DNA of 64,000 nucleotides from Prevotella sp. (lineage in GTDB: Bacteria; Bacteroidota; Bacteroidia; Bacteroidales; Bacteroidaceae): the NCBI GenBank assembly GCA_016286995.1, contig JAEEVA010000010.1:32123-96122 (forward strand), given 5' to 3'. The notes beneath the pieces are model-generated. The model was given only the letters and a program-made list of their open reading frames with translations. It did not search any database and was not told the DNA's origin. A program made the translations under genes and the position numbers. This document shows, piece after piece, positions 22,427 through 32,134 of this stretch. How positions within the stretch are numbered: position 1 is the stretch's first letter; every line of letters starts with the position of its first letter.

Positions 22427-24727
22427 ATGGTTAAAATTTCCAAAGAGGCGGCGCTTGAATATCACGAGGCGGGCCGTCCAGGTAAGATTGAAGTCAAGCC
22501 AACAAAGGCTTATCGTACACAAACCGACCTTTCTCTGGCCTATTCACCAGGCGTGGCCTATCCCTGTCTGGAGATTCAGCAGAATCCCGACGATGCCTAC
22601 CGCTATACAAATAAGGGCAATCTTGTGGCTGTCATCTCTAACGGTACTGCCGTGCTCGGATTGGGCGACATCGGTGCCATGAGCGGTAAGCCTGTTATGG
22701 AAGGCAAGGGATTACTGTTCAAGATTTATGGTGGTATTGACGTTTTTGACATTGAAGTTGACGAGAAAGACCCTGAGAAATTCTGCGAGGCCGTAGAGCG
22801 CATAGCGCCGACCTTTGGTGGTATCAACCTCGAGGACATTAAGGCTCCTGAGTGTTTCTATATCGAAGAACGGCTGAAGCGGACCCTCGATATCCCTGTC
22901 ATGCACGACGACCAACATGGTACGGCTATCATCTCTGCAGCTGGACTGAAGAATGCCCTCGAGGTCTGTGGCAAGGACATCAGTAAGGTACGTATTGTCG
23001 TTAATGGTGCCGGTGCTGCCGCGATTTCCTGTACTAAGCTCTACATAGCTCTGGGTGCTCGAAAGGAGAATATCGTCATGCTCGACTCCAAGGGTGTCAT
23101 CTCCGTCAGTCGTCAGGATCTAAACGAACAGAAACGTTTCTTTGCATCAGAACGTACTGACATTCATACGCTGGCTGAAGCTGTCAACGGCGCCGACGTC
23201 TTCGTGGGACTCTCGAAAGGTAACGTGCTTTCGCAGGATATGGTACGTTCAATGGCCAAAGACCCAGTCATTTTCGCTCTGGCCAATCCCGTGCCGGAAA
23301 TCTCTTATGAGGACGCTATGGCAGCTCGTCCCGACGTGCTCATGTCGACCGGTCGTACCGACTATCCCAATCAGATTAATAACGTTATCGGTTTCCCCTA
23401 TATTTTCCGCGGTGCACTCGACGTACATGCCACCGCCATCAATGAAGAGATGAAGATGGCCGCCGTTCTAGCTATTGCTGACCTGGCCAAGCAACCCGTT
23501 CCCGACGTGGTTAACGATGTTTATAAGGTTAACAATCTGCGCTTTGGACGTGACTATTTTATTCCCAAGCCCGTTGATCCACGACTAATCTCCGAAGTTT
23601 CTGCAGCCGTAGCTAAAGCTGCTATCAACAGCGGTGTTGCACGACGTACCATCGACAACTGGGAGGAGTATAAGCGCTCACTCACCGTGCTGCTGGGTCA
23701 GGAAACCAAGCTCACACAGAAACTCTATGCTACTGCAGCAGCCCATCCGCAGCGCGTGGTTTTTGCCGAGGCTGTCCATCCTACCATGCTCAAGGCTGCC
23801 GTTCAGGCCAAGGCTGAAGGCATCTGTCATCCCATTCTTTTAGGTAACGACGAGGTGTTGGCAAAAATGGCTAAGAAAATGGATTTGTCGCTTGAAGGTA
23901 TCGAGATTGTCAACCTCCGACATCCCTCTGAACAAGAGCGTCGTGAGCAGTACGCTATGATTCTCACCCATAAGCGTGAACGTGAAGGTTATACCTATCA
24001 GGAGGCTAATGACAAGATGTTCGAGCGAAACTATTTTGGCATGATGATGGTCGAGACGGGTGATGCTGATGCTTTCATTACCGGTCTCTATACAAAATAT
24101 TCCAACACCATTAAAGTTGTCAACGAAGTTATTGGCATCCGTCCTGAATACAAGCATTTCGGAGCCATGCATATCATTAATTCACCTAAGGGTACACTCT
24201 ATATCGCTGACACACTGGTCAATGAGAACCCTGATACAGACACCCTTGTTGACATAGCTAAACTGGCAGCCACCAGCGTGCGTTTCTTTAATGAGAAACC
24301 CGTCGTAGGCATGATGAGCCACTCCAACTTTGGCTCTTCACAGAGCGATGGTGCCTTGAAGGTTCGCCACGCCGTTGAACGCATGCAGCAGCTTTATCCC
24401 GACCTGCCCATTGATGGTGAAATGCAGCTCGGTTTTGCTCTCGACCGTGAATTGCGCGACGATCAGTATCCTTTCACCCGTCTCTTTGGTAAGAATGTCA
24501 ACACGCTGGTATTCCCCAACCTTACATCTGCTCGTTCGTCGTATAAAATGCTGCAGATGCTCGATGCCGACGTAGAAATCATAGGTCCTATCCAAATGGG
24601 GCTGAACAAACCAATTCACTTTATCGATTTCGGTGCTTCCGTCCGCGACGTCCTCAATATCGTCGCCATCGCTGGCATCGATGCCTACGTTGATAAAATT
24701 AAGAACCGTCTCAATAAGGCAAAATAG
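22427..24727 (+). CDS. maeB: NADP-dependent malic enzyme (with phosphotransacetylase-like domain)
   Basis: Oxidatively decarboxylates malate to pyruvate, giving NADPH. Residues 1-160 carry the malic N-terminal domain ([24 protein letters not shown]), residues 160-400 the NAD(P)-binding fold ([22 protein letters not shown]), and residues 430-766 a phosphate acetyltransferase-like domain typical of MaeB, thought to be regulatory. The 766-residue length is normal. Confidence 0.95.
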   Translation: MVKISKEAALEYHEAGRPGKIEVKPTKAYRTQTDLSLAYSPGVAYPCLEIQQNPDDAYRYTNKGNLVAVISNGTAVLGLGDIGAMSGKPVMEGKGLLFKIYGGIDVFDIEVDEKDPEKFCEAVERIAPTFGGINLEDIKAPECFYIEERLKRTLDIPVMHDDQHGTAIISAAGLKNALEVCGKDISKVRIVVNGAGAAAISCTKLYIALGARKENIVMLDSKGVISVSRQDLNEQKRFFASERTDIHTLAEAVNGADVFVGLSKGNVLSQDMVRSMAKDPVIFALANPVPEISYEDAMAARPDVLMSTGRTDYPNQINNVIGFPYIFRGALDVHATAINEEMKMAAVLAIADLAKQPVPDVVNDVYKVNNLRFGRDYFIPKPVDPRLISEVSAAVAKAAINSGVARRTIDNWEEYKRSLTVLLGQETKLTQKLYATAAAHPQRVVFAEAVHPTMLKAAVQAKAEGICHPILLGNDEVLAKMAKKMDLSLEGIEIVNLRHPSEQERREQYAMILTHKREREGYTYQEANDKMFERNYFGMMMVETGDADAFITGLYTKYSNTIKVVNEVIGIRPEYKHFGAMHIINSPKGTLYIADTLVNENPDTDTLVDIAKLAATSVRFFNEKPVVGMMSHSNFGSSQSDGALKVRHAVERMQQLYPDLPIDGEMQLGFALDRELRDDQYPFTRLFGKNVNTLVFPNLTSARSSYKMLQMLDADVEIIGPIQMGLNKPIHFIDFGASVRDVLNIVAIAGIDAYVDKIKNRLNKAK

Positions 24728-24729
24728 AA

Positions 24730-25587
24730 TCAAGAACAGCTTGAGTGGAAGGCAATAAGCCCTTCCATAGGACTCTGGACGACGCGGCCAAGTTGGAAAC
24801 CTTCAACAACAGCTGCGTCGTTTAGTTGTTCGCGGAAGTACCAGGCAATGCTGCCGACAGCATGAACGGGAAGGTTTGCAATTTGGACAGGTAACTGATT
24901 AACATCATATTGCAAAAGGTTATGGCGGAAGAAACGGCAGAAATGGTCGACTACCATCTTGCGAAGAGAAGTACAGTCAAGATGGCGACAGACAAAAGGT
25001 GCCAGAGACGCCAACCATCGGTTTGCCATTGGTTCACGGTAGACGCGTTGGATAATGTCAGGCAGGGTAACTCCATAGTCACTTTCAAACTGGAAACGCA
25101 AGTCTTCAGGAAGCATTCCTTTATACAGTGCGTTCAATAAGGTGCGACCGAGTACTGCACCACTCCCTTCGTCCCCGAGGATATATCCTAATGGTGGCGT
25201 ATTACTGATGATATTATTGCCGTCGTATAGACAGCTATTGGAACCTGTTCCGAGTATGCAAGCGATACCTACTTCATGTCCACAGAGTGCACGGGCCGCA
25301 CCAAGAAGATCATTAAACACCTGTACATCAGAACAGTGCAATGATTCACTAAGGAGCTGCTGCATAAATGGGATATAGGTAGGAATGCAGCCGGAACCAT
25401 AGAAAAACAATTGGGTGATGGACGGCAGGTTACTGGGAATAGTTGCTATAATACTGCGAATAGTATCAGGAGTTTGGTGGACAGGATTGATGCCTTGTGT
25501 TTGAAAGGTAGCAACAACGGTATGGTCAACATGTCTGATCAATACCCAATCAGTTTTTGTGCTTCCGCTGTCAGCTATGAGAATCAT
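24730..25587 (-). CDS. BadF/BadG/N-acetylglucosamine kinase family protein
   Basis: Members phosphorylate amino sugars such as N-acetylglucosamine from recycled cell wall. The ATG at 25587 (MILIADSGSTKTDWVLI) places the phosphate-1 motif DSGSTKTDW at the start, as in the family; a longer version adds an unrelated 25 residues. ILGTGSNS and GDEGSGAVLG are further ATPase motifs. It stops two bases after the maeB stop on the opposite strand and begins after an AlaX-like gene. Confidence 0.85.
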   Translation of the reverse strand: MILIADSGSTKTDWVLIRHVDHTVVATFQTQGINPVHQTPDTIRSIIATIPSNLPSITQLFFYGSGCIPTYIPFMQQLLSESLHCSDVQVFNDLLGAARALCGHEVGIACILGTGSNSCLYDGNNIISNTPPLGYILGDEGSGAVLGRTLLNALYKGMLPEDLRFQFESDYGVTLPDIIQRVYREPMANRWLASLAPFVCRHLDCTSLRKMVVDHFCRFFRHNLLQYDVNQLPVQIANLPVHAVGSIAWYFREQLNDAAVVEGFQLGRVVQSPMEGLIAFHSSCS

Positions 25588-25594
25588 AGAGGAA

Positions 25595-26059
25595 TTAATA
25601 TATTTTGAAACGAACGCGGAAAGAATGTTCGTGCTCGTCCCAGTTTGTACCGAGCATCTCAAAATGACCTATTTGGGATGTGGAACGAACATGGCGGCCA
25701 ATACACGGACAGACGTCGTAGTCGCCGATACGCACCAATCGGATAGTCTCGGAAACATCATCTGGCAGACGGTCGGCACTGACATCCTCAGGCAGTTTAT
25801 CGCGTGTAACAAACTCAAAGGTGACTGGCAAATCGTCGTCGATGAGTTGCTGCATTTGCCGCTCGATCTCTTTTTCTTCCTGGCGTGTTGGCTTGTGGTC
25901 AAGATGGAAGCTCATCTTACTTTTCTTACGTTCGACATGGGCGTTATAACTACGTTCACAGCCGAATAAACGTATCATCGTTTGATTTAGCAAATGCTCA
26001 GCGGTATGTGCAGGAGGAAACTCCTCCTTATGATGCTCATTCAGAATATAGTCTTCCAT
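25595..26059 (-). CDS. AlaX-like tRNA editing protein (alanyl-tRNA synthetase editing domain)
   Basis: Freestanding AlaX proteins hydrolyse mischarged Ser- or Gly-tRNA(Ala). The zinc-site motifs HTAEHLL (HxxxH) and CPCIGRH (CxxxH) are intact. At 154 residues it is of the short type that lacks the N-terminal barrel. It lies seven bases from the sugar-kinase-like gene in the same leftward direction. Substrate preference is not known from sequence. Confidence 0.8.
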   Translation of the reverse strand: MEDYILNEHHKEEFPPAHTAEHLLNQTMIRLFGCERSYNAHVERKKSKMSFHLDHKPTRQEEKEIERQMQQLIDDDLPVTFEFVTRDKLPEDVSADRLPDDVSETIRLVRIGDYDVCPCIGRHVRSTSQIGHFEMLGTNWDEHEHSFRVRFKIY

Positions 26060-26078
26060 CTTCCTTTCTTCTTCCTAC

Positions 26079-27146
26079 TTATAACGCAATCTTCAGGTAC
26101 ACAGGCAAGTGATCGGAATTAGTAATGTCGCCCTTGTAATAGGACAATCCTTTGAATGACTTGTCGTGGAAAATGTAGTCTATACGGACAGCCTTCCTAC
26201 CACGGAAGGTATACATCCAACCACTGCCGCACTCCTTGAAACCATCGACGAGATTACCCAACATGGTGTTATAGACGAACGAATAAGGTACATCGTTGAA
26301 GTCCCCGCAAAGGATGCAAGGTTTCTCGGAACTACGGACCTGATTAGCCACTTCAATGGCTTGTCCGGCACGAAACATCATACCCATTGTGTAGTTGCCG
26401 AAGATTGCATTGACAATCCTGTTTTGAGGAACTTCGTAGCCCCGCATTGCACCTTGTGACTGAATCTTGGCTGCTTGATGCAAAGTACGGTTGATTCCAG
26501 TCGTCTGAAGATGGACATTAAAAATACGAAACTCGACTCCATTGACGTCTATATCGGCAGACATAGCACTATTATTGGTATCGTCGAAAAGGATGGTTTT
26601 ACTATTCTTAATTGGATAACGGCTATATACAACCATATCTTCCTTACCTGTGGCCATATAGGGGAAGTAGTCCTTATAACTTTCTGAATTCTTCTTGTCA
26701 CCGCTGACATTGCTATACTCCTGCATGCAAAGCACGTCGACGCGTTGACGGCGCATCTCAGCCAAAATGTCGAGAGCCATAAAACCTGACGTTTCACGCT
26801 GGAACAAAGCAACATTGTAAGTAGCTATTTTAAGTCCTTTAGCTTGTTCTGCAGCTTTGTCGATAGAACCAAACTGATAGAGTGTGCCTATGTATGGAAT
26901 ACAGCAGGCAACGGTCAGTATAGGCAGTAGCGCATAGAGCCACTTGCGGCGAACGAGCCAGTAAACCAGCATCAGTACATTGGCAACAATGAGCAAAGGC
27001 AATACATAGACTAGCATTGCCCTTGAAGTATGGCCTGCAGGTGGGACATCACCGCCGTAAAGGGCTGTTATTGTAAAGATGGTCACTATCAACTGAATGG
27101 CCAGAAACATTAATGATAAGTATTTGTAAACAGCTAATTTGCCCAT
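26079..27146 (-). CDS. membrane-anchored endonuclease/exonuclease/phosphatase family protein
   Basis: Three membrane segments in the first 110 residues are followed by a catalytic EEP domain: LKIATYNVALFQ, VLCMQEYS (Glu), HLQTTG, CGDFNDVP (Asp-Asn) and SDHLPVYLKI (His). EEP proteins cleave phosphodiesters in nucleic acids or lipids; the target is unknown. The ATG at 27146 (MGKLAVYKYLSL) is preferred to a TTG that overlaps the upstream gene. Confidence 0.85.
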   Translation of the reverse strand: MGKLAVYKYLSLMFLAIQLIVTIFTITALYGGDVPPAGHTSRAMLVYVLPLLIVANVLMLVYWLVRRKWLYALLPILTVACCIPYIGTLYQFGSIDKAAEQAKGLKIATYNVALFQRETSGFMALDILAEMRRQRVDVLCMQEYSNVSGDKKNSESYKDYFPYMATGKEDMVVYSRYPIKNSKTILFDDTNNSAMSADIDVNGVEFRIFNVHLQTTGINRTLHQAAKIQSQGAMRGYEVPQNRIVNAIFGNYTMGMMFRAGQAIEVANQVRSSEKPCILCGDFNDVPYSFVYNTMLGNLVDGFKECGSGWMYTFRGRKAVRIDYIFHDKSFKGLSYYKGDITNSDHLPVYLKIAL

Positions 27147-27178
27147 TTTTTTATATTGTTTGATAGTTAGAGAAGTTA

Positions 27179-28435
27179 TCAATCATTGGCAACATATCGT
27201 TGAACCATATCAATGAGGTCTTCTACACGGAAAGGCTTGGCCAGGAAGTCATCACAACCGGCAGCCATAGCATCACGAATGTTCTCTTCGAAGGCGTAGG
27301 CACTAAGAGCCACTATAGGTACGTCGTGGTTGACTTCCTTGATGATGCGGGTAGCATCCAAACCGTTCATGTCAGGCATACGAATATCCATCAACACCAA
27401 ATCGGGATGCTCTTCATCACATAAGGTGACAACTTCAATACCATTGCGTGCACGCAACAGACGGTAACGCTTGGAGAGAACGATGCGGACAAGCTCGTAA
27501 TTACTGTCTTCGTCCTCAGCCACCAAGATTAGCGGCGCACTCTTAAGATTTGTTTTTGTAGTAGAGCGAATGGTTCGAGAGCTGGTAGTGATACCTGTAC
27601 TCTTAGTCTGTCCGCCTATCGTACCTTCGAAAGGTAATACAAAGCGGAATGTCGATCCTTTACCGAGTTTCGATTGTACGCTGATACTACCGCCCATTTT
27701 CTCAACAATCATCTTACAGAGCGACAAGCCAAGCCCGTAGCCGTTCTGGTTGGTCTCAGCATCACGGGATACATAGGTCTCAAAGATATGTTTCTGATCT
27801 TCAGGATCAATGCCTGAGCCGGTGTCAGTGACAAAGAATTCTACGTTCTGCCCATCGTCAATGAGACGGTAGCCGTAATTGATACTACCAAGGGCCGTAT
27901 GTTTCAGGGCATTACTAATAAGATTGGAGAGTACCTGAGTAAGACGGTTCTCGTCAGTATTCAAGGCAATATTCATATTCGGTTGATTCCATTGTAATGT
28001 GACGGAATCAGTACAACGGAACTTGAAAATCAACTTCAGATTATGGCAAACCTCATTGAGGTCGACCATAGACTTATTGATAGACAGTTCTCCTGCCTCG
28101 ACGCGTGACAAATCCAGGATATCGTTGATAAGTGCCATCAGACGGCCGTTGTTACTCTCAATGATTTCCATGAATTTCATACGGTCATCGGCAGAATCGG
28201 TCTCAGCCATAACACGCGAAAAACCCTCGATGGCATTCAACGGGGTACGTATCTCATGGCTCATATTTGCCAGGAACAGCGATTTCATGCGGCTGGCCTG
28301 CTCGGCCTTCTGCATCTTTTCTTCGTATTCCTGCAATTTTTTCTTGGCAGCATCTAATTCAAGCTCCGTAGTATGAAGCTTGGCATTAGCCTCTGCAATT
28401 TTCTGGATCAGAATTTCCCGTTCGTCTTGAATCAT
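27179..28435 (-). CDS. hybrid histidine kinase, no sensor domain, C-terminal receiver
   Basis: Residues 10-48 form a coiled coil, then HisKA (NMSHEIRTPLNAI with His60), an ATPase domain (ENRLTQVLSNLISNALKH, DTGSGI, GYGLGLSLCKMI) and a receiver domain (ILVAEDED, LVLMDIRMP with phospho-Asp, AKPF lysine). No membrane segment or PAS domain is present, so the input must come from a partner or the coiled coil. It lies 33 bases upstream of the EEP protein in the same direction. Confidence 0.9.
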   Translation of the reverse strand: MIQDEREILIQKIAEANAKLHTTELELDAAKKKLQEYEEKMQKAEQASRMKSLFLANMSHEIRTPLNAIEGFSRVMAETDSADDRMKFMEIIESNNGRLMALINDILDLSRVEAGELSINKSMVDLNEVCHNLKLIFKFRCTDSVTLQWNQPNMNIALNTDENRLTQVLSNLISNALKHTALGSINYGYRLIDDGQNVEFFVTDTGSGIDPEDQKHIFETYVSRDAETNQNGYGLGLSLCKMIVEKMGGSISVQSKLGKGSTFRFVLPFEGTIGGQTKSTGITTSSRTIRSTTKTNLKSAPLILVAEDEDSNYELVRIVLSKRYRLLRARNGIEVVTLCDEEHPDLVLMDIRMPDMNGLDATRIIKEVNHDVPIVALSAYAFEENIRDAMAAGCDDFLAKPFRVEDLIDMVQRYVAND

Positions 28436-28506
28436 CTTATATTCTCATATAAATCGTTGCAAAATTAAAAAAAAAACTGCAAACGAACGAAGAAATGATG
28501 AAAAAT

Positions 28507-29730
28507 TTATCCTCTTTTAGCTTTTTCCCATGTTCCGCCACCCCGATGGGTGTATAGATATTTAAAACCACGGAAAACATTCAGATTCATGAAGAGAAAA
28601 TAATATGGAACGTACAATAGTCGGTTTTTATGACCCTGACGTTCCAGTATCCAACTACATAGTGCTGCCAGATAGAACAGTGCCTGCAACAGCAGAATGA
28701 CAGTGTATACACAGCCCGCACCCATCACGACCAGAGCTATGTTGAGGGGAATGAGCGCCAATAGGGTAAACGGCGTAATGGTCCAGCGTAGCACACGATG
28801 GCTGACGAATTGGAAAGCGACGACAAAGTGGTTGAAGGGATTCATCATATTCTTAAGCCACCACACACTTTGCAAACCACCTGCGGCAATGCGGCGCTTA
28901 CGCTTCGACTCCTCCTGCAGGTCGGCAGAACCGTACTCCATCGCATAAGCATCGGAAGTGTAAGCGATTCTGTTCCCCTCATCGACCATGCGCATCGACA
29001 TAACGAAATCGTCGAGCAGGGCATTCTCGGGCATGGGACGGTACAAAGCCGTACGGATGGCATTGAGTTCGCCTGCGGCACCCATCGCTGAATACAGCTC
29101 ACTATCCATGCGTTTCAGTGCACTTTCATAGCGCCAATAAAGGCCTTCACCTTCGGCCACGGCCTCACTGACATTGTAATTTTTTGCGCCTTCGGCTACG
29201 GCCTCACTGTCGTTACGGGCAATCACGCGTTTTTCACCAGCTACACAAGCCACCTGTGGGTCTTGGAAACAGCGTACAATTTCACAAACGGCCTCACGGT
29301 TAACCATGGTGTTGGCATCGGTCATCATGGTCAACGGTGTCGTCACCATACCTATGCCATGATTCAGAGCAGCCGTCTTACCCTTACGTTCTGGAGTGAA
29401 TACAATCTGCACTTCAGGATAGTCGCGCAGACGATCATTAGTACCGTCGGTGCTGCCGTCAGTCACCCACATCACGTGCAATTTATCGGCGGGATAGTCC
29501 AGCTCGCGGGTATTGGCCATCTTCTGGGCTACCACGTCTTCTTCATTGTACGCACAAATTATGAAAGTGACGTCGGGAAGGTCATCTTCAGCGGGTAAGA
29601 CCAACGGTGTGGCCTTACCTCTGATGATGCGTTTCAGTCGGACGAGCAACCATAATAGCATACCGTAGCCTACGTATGTATAGAATACGATGAACAGACA
29701 AATCCAAAAGGCTATTTTCAATGCTATCAT
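28507..29730 (-). CDS. family 2 membrane glycosyltransferase with in-frame repeat insert
   Basis: A processive-type glycosyltransferase: N-terminal membrane helix, then VTFIICAYNEED, VTDGSTDG, MMTDANTMV, and a late QXXRW-like KRRIAAGGLQS with three or four C-terminal membrane segments. Residues 165-197 contain two copies of SEAVAEG (NDSEAVAEGAKNY, NVSEAVAEGEGLY), encoded by a repeated GCCTTCGGC-ACGGCCTCACTG unit, an insertion not expected in the family. Likely builds an envelope polysaccharide. Confidence 0.88.
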   Translation of the reverse strand: MIALKIAFWICLFIVFYTYVGYGMLLWLLVRLKRIIRGKATPLVLPAEDDLPDVTFIICAYNEEDVVAQKMANTRELDYPADKLHVMWVTDGSTDGTNDRLRDYPEVQIVFTPERKGKTAALNHGIGMVTTPLTMMTDANTMVNREAVCEIVRCFQDPQVACVAGEKRVIARNDSEAVAEGAKNYNVSEAVAEGEGLYWRYESALKRMDSELYSAMGAAGELNAIRTALYRPMPENALLDDFVMSMRMVDEGNRIAYTSDAYAMEYGSADLQEESKRKRRIAAGGLQSVWWLKNMMNPFNHFVVAFQFVSHRVLRWTITPFTLLALIPLNIALVVMGAGCVYTVILLLQALFYLAALCSWILERQGHKNRLLYVPYYFLFMNLNVFRGFKYLYTHRGGGTWEKAKRG

Positions 29731-29736
29731 AATTCT

Positions 29737-31317
29737 TTATTCGTTCGAGTCGTTTGCTTCCTGCATGTCGATATACTGCTGGTTTTTGTCGTAGAATTCA
29801 TACTGCAGGAATGCCAGTTTCTGAGACGGCACGATGCGAATACCCATGCCGTACTTCATTTGCCATTGTCGTTTGAGCGACCACATGCCCTGATTGATGT
29901 ATGCTGCAACATAGGGGTGTACATGCAGGCTGAAACGGCGGATACCAATCTTGTTTACCATACGGTCAATCTTGCTCTCGAGTTGATCAGTAAACAGGAT
30001 GGACGACTTGATTTTGCCCTTGCCAAAGCAGGTGGGGCAGGTTTCCTCAACATTGACATCCATAGCCGGACGCACTCGCTGACGTGTAATTTGCATCAGC
30101 CCGAACTTGCTGAGTGGCAGGATGTTATGGCGAGCTCTGTCTTTCTGCATGTTCTTACACATGCGTTCGTAGAGCATCTGACGGTCTTCTGCCAGATTCA
30201 TGTCGATAAAGTCGACCACAATGATGCCGCCCATATCGCGCAAACGCAGCTGACGAGCCAACTCGTCGGCAGCACCGAGATTCACCTCCAGCGCATTGGC
30301 TTCCTGACCGTTTTCAGCACGGGTACGATTGCCCGAATTGACGTCTACGACATGCATGGCTTCCGTATGCTGGATAATCAGATAGGCTCCGCGTTTGTAG
30401 TTCACCGTACGTCCAAAGCTGGACTTCAACTGCTTGGTGACGTTAAAATTGTCGAAGATGGGCACCGTTCCTTTGTAACGTTTTACGATGTCCTTCTTGT
30501 CTGGAGCTATCAATCCTACGTAATCCTTGACCTGTTCAAAAATGGCGTCGTCGTTGACGTAAATGCCGTCGTAGGTGGGGTCGAAGACGTCGCGTAGCAA
30601 TGCTACGGCACGACCGGTCTCCTCGAAGCACAACTGGGGGACCTTAGTGGCCTTTTGAGCCTTGGTGATACAATCTTCCCAGCGCTTTACCAACACCTTC
30701 AATTCAGCGTCCAGTTCAGCCACACGCTTCCCTTCTGCTGACGTACGTACGATGACGCCGAAGTTCTTGGGACGTATGCTTTGGACGAGTTGTTTCAGAC
30801 GGGCACGTTCCTCGCTTTTTTTGATTTTTGATGAAACCGAGACTTTATCATAGAAGGGCATCAGCACCATGTATCGTCCTGCAAAACTCAGTTCACAGGT
30901 CAGGCGCGGACCCTTAGTCGATATGGGTTCCTTTACCACCTGTACCAGTATTTCCTGACCTTGCTTCAGCGTGGTCTGCACACTGCCTTCCTTTGGAAGA
31001 TCAGGCATACGCTGGGCTTTCGCCATGGGATAAAGTCGTTTCTTGTCGCTTTGTACCTGTTTAAGGTATTTCTCGTAAGAGCTGAATTGAGTACCGAGGT
31101 CAAGATAGTGCAGGAAGGCATCGCGCTCAGAGCCAACATCAACAAAGCAGGCGTTGAGTCCAGGCATGAGCTTGCGCACACGTCCCAGATAGATGTTGCC
31201 GACCGAATAGCTGGCCTCCTCTCGTTTTTCATTCTGGTATTCCACCAGATCCTTATCCTCGAGCAAGGCTATTGATATCTCTTTCGGCTGGACATCAATG
31301 ATTACTTCACTTGTCAT
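29737..31317 (-). CDS. rng: ribonuclease G/E family protein
   Basis: Endoribonuclease that matures 16S rRNA and degrades mRNA. The S1-like domain begins near residue 38 (GNIYLGRVRKLMPGLNACFVDVG), the catalytic part contains GGIIVVDFIDM, and the zinc-link CPTCFGKG lies near residue 440. The 526-residue length is RNase G-like rather than RNase E with its long tail. The gene precedes a glycosyltransferase by six bases and follows the terminator at 31359-31398. Confidence 0.93.
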   Translation of the reverse strand: MTSEVIIDVQPKEISIALLEDKDLVEYQNEKREEASYSVGNIYLGRVRKLMPGLNACFVDVGSERDAFLHYLDLGTQFSSYEKYLKQVQSDKKRLYPMAKAQRMPDLPKEGSVQTTLKQGQEILVQVVKEPISTKGPRLTCELSFAGRYMVLMPFYDKVSVSSKIKKSEERARLKQLVQSIRPKNFGVIVRTSAEGKRVAELDAELKVLVKRWEDCITKAQKATKVPQLCFEETGRAVALLRDVFDPTYDGIYVNDDAIFEQVKDYVGLIAPDKKDIVKRYKGTVPIFDNFNVTKQLKSSFGRTVNYKRGAYLIIQHTEAMHVVDVNSGNRTRAENGQEANALEVNLGAADELARQLRLRDMGGIIVVDFIDMNLAEDRQMLYERMCKNMQKDRARHNILPLSKFGLMQITRQRVRPAMDVNVEETCPTCFGKGKIKSSILFTDQLESKIDRMVNKIGIRRFSLHVHPYVAAYINQGMWSLKRQWQMKYGMGIRIVPSQKLAFLQYEFYDKNQQYIDMQEANDSNE

Positions 31318-31358
31318 GTCTTCTTAACTTCTTTAACTCAGTTTTCTTCATAACTTCA

Positions 31359-31398
31359 AAAAAGGAGCGCACCGAAAGAATCGGGTACACTCCTTTCA
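31359..31398 (-). terminator. intrinsic terminator after the small basic protein gene
   Basis: On the minus strand AAAGGAGTGTACCCGA pairs with TCGGTGCGCTCCTTT around TTCTT, with two internal mismatches, and is followed by TTTTT. It separates the HU/mS38-like unit from rng. Confidence 0.8.
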
Positions 31399-31425
31399 AA
31401 TTCTTTTTCTTATCAGCCAAAGAGT

Positions 31426-31515
31426 TTACTTGCTCTTATGACGATTCTTGCGCAGTCTCTTCTTACGCTTGTGAGTAGCCATCTTGTGGCCCTTCTTTTT
31501 CTTTCCGTTTGGCAT
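31426..31515 (-). CDS. 29-aa basic protein, AURKAIP1/COX24 (mS38/bS22-like)
   Basis: The tiny product, beginning MPNGKKKKGHKMATHKRKKR and ending in RKNRHKSK, matches the lysine/arginine-rich domain of AURKAIP1/COX24 proteins, small-subunit ribosomal proteins in mitochondria (mS38) with bacterial relatives. It lies between HU and the terminator. Its likely role is as a ribosomal component; this rests on family resemblance. Confidence 0.8.
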   Translation of the reverse strand: MPNGKKKKGHKMATHKRKKRLRKNRHKSK

Positions 31516-31539
31516 AATACTAAAATATTAATAATTAAA

Positions 31540-31815
31540 TTACTTCATCATCTCAATAAAACTCTTGGCGGGCTTGAAAGCAGGAATGTCGTGAGCATCA
31601 ATCACCATCGTTACATTCTTTGAAATATTACGGGCAGTCTTCTGAGCACGGTGCTTGATGGTAAATGTGCCAAATCCGCGCAAGAAAACATTCTCGTGAT
31701 TCTCAGCCATACTGTTACGAATCTCCTTCATAAAGGCCTCTACTGTGACAGCCACATCTTTCTTAGGCAAGCCTGTCTCTTCAACAATTTTACTGATAAT
31801 ATCTGCTTTTGTCAT
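31540..31815 (-). CDS. HU/IHF family DNA-binding protein
   Basis: The histone-like DNA-bending protein of 91 residues. ATG at 31815 (MTKADIISKIVEETGL) gives the classic start; eight residues further upstream are unlikely. VFLRGFGTFTIKHRAQKTARN is the beta-arm region that inserts into the minor groove. It is likely co-transcribed with the 29-aa basic protein from a TAACTTTG promoter at 31850-31857. Confidence 0.92.
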   Translation of the reverse strand: MTKADIISKIVEETGLPKKDVAVTVEAFMKEIRNSMAENHENVFLRGFGTFTIKHRAQKTARNISKNVTMVIDAHDIPAFKPAKSFIEMMK

Positions 31816-31849
31816 TGCTGTAAATTTTATATTTCTCAATTTTGGACTG

Positions 31850-31857
31850 CAAAGTTA
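31850..31857 (-). promoter_or_regulatory. -7 element before the HU gene
   Basis: TAACTTTG on the minus strand, 34 bases from the HU ATG. No good -33 box. Confidence 0.5.
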
Positions 31858-31989
31858 CTAATTTTCAGTGAGATATGAAAATATTCTTGGCATTTTTTTT
31901 GATTTTTATTCATTTTTCTTCTTTTTAGAACAAAAATAGCGTGTCGTGAGTCCTTTAAAAATATAATAATGTTCGCGCGAAAGAAAGCG

Positions 31990-32096
31990 ACAAGTTTAGA
32001 ATTAAGAATTAAGAGTTATGAATTAAGAGATCAGAGGTTAAAAAAAGAGGCACAGAAGCAAATTTTTCAATATTAATTCTTAATTCTTAATTTTTC
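31990..32096. repeat. inverted heptamer repeat upstream of lepA
   Basis: AATTAAGA-type heptamers at 31999-32028 are mirrored by TTCTTAA-type heptamers at 32070-32096, so the stretch can fold back. It separates HU from lepA and ends next to the lepA -7 element TAACTTTG at 32101-32108. Confidence 0.6.
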
Positions 32097-32100
32097 TTCG

Positions 32101-32108
32101 TAACTTTG
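32101..32108 (+). promoter_or_regulatory. -7 element before lepA
   Basis: TAACTTTG, 26 bases before the lepA ATG; upstream is filled by heptamer repeats so the -33 box is not evident. Confidence 0.55.
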
Positions 32109-32134
32109 CATCCAAATTGTGTTTAGGAATTAAC

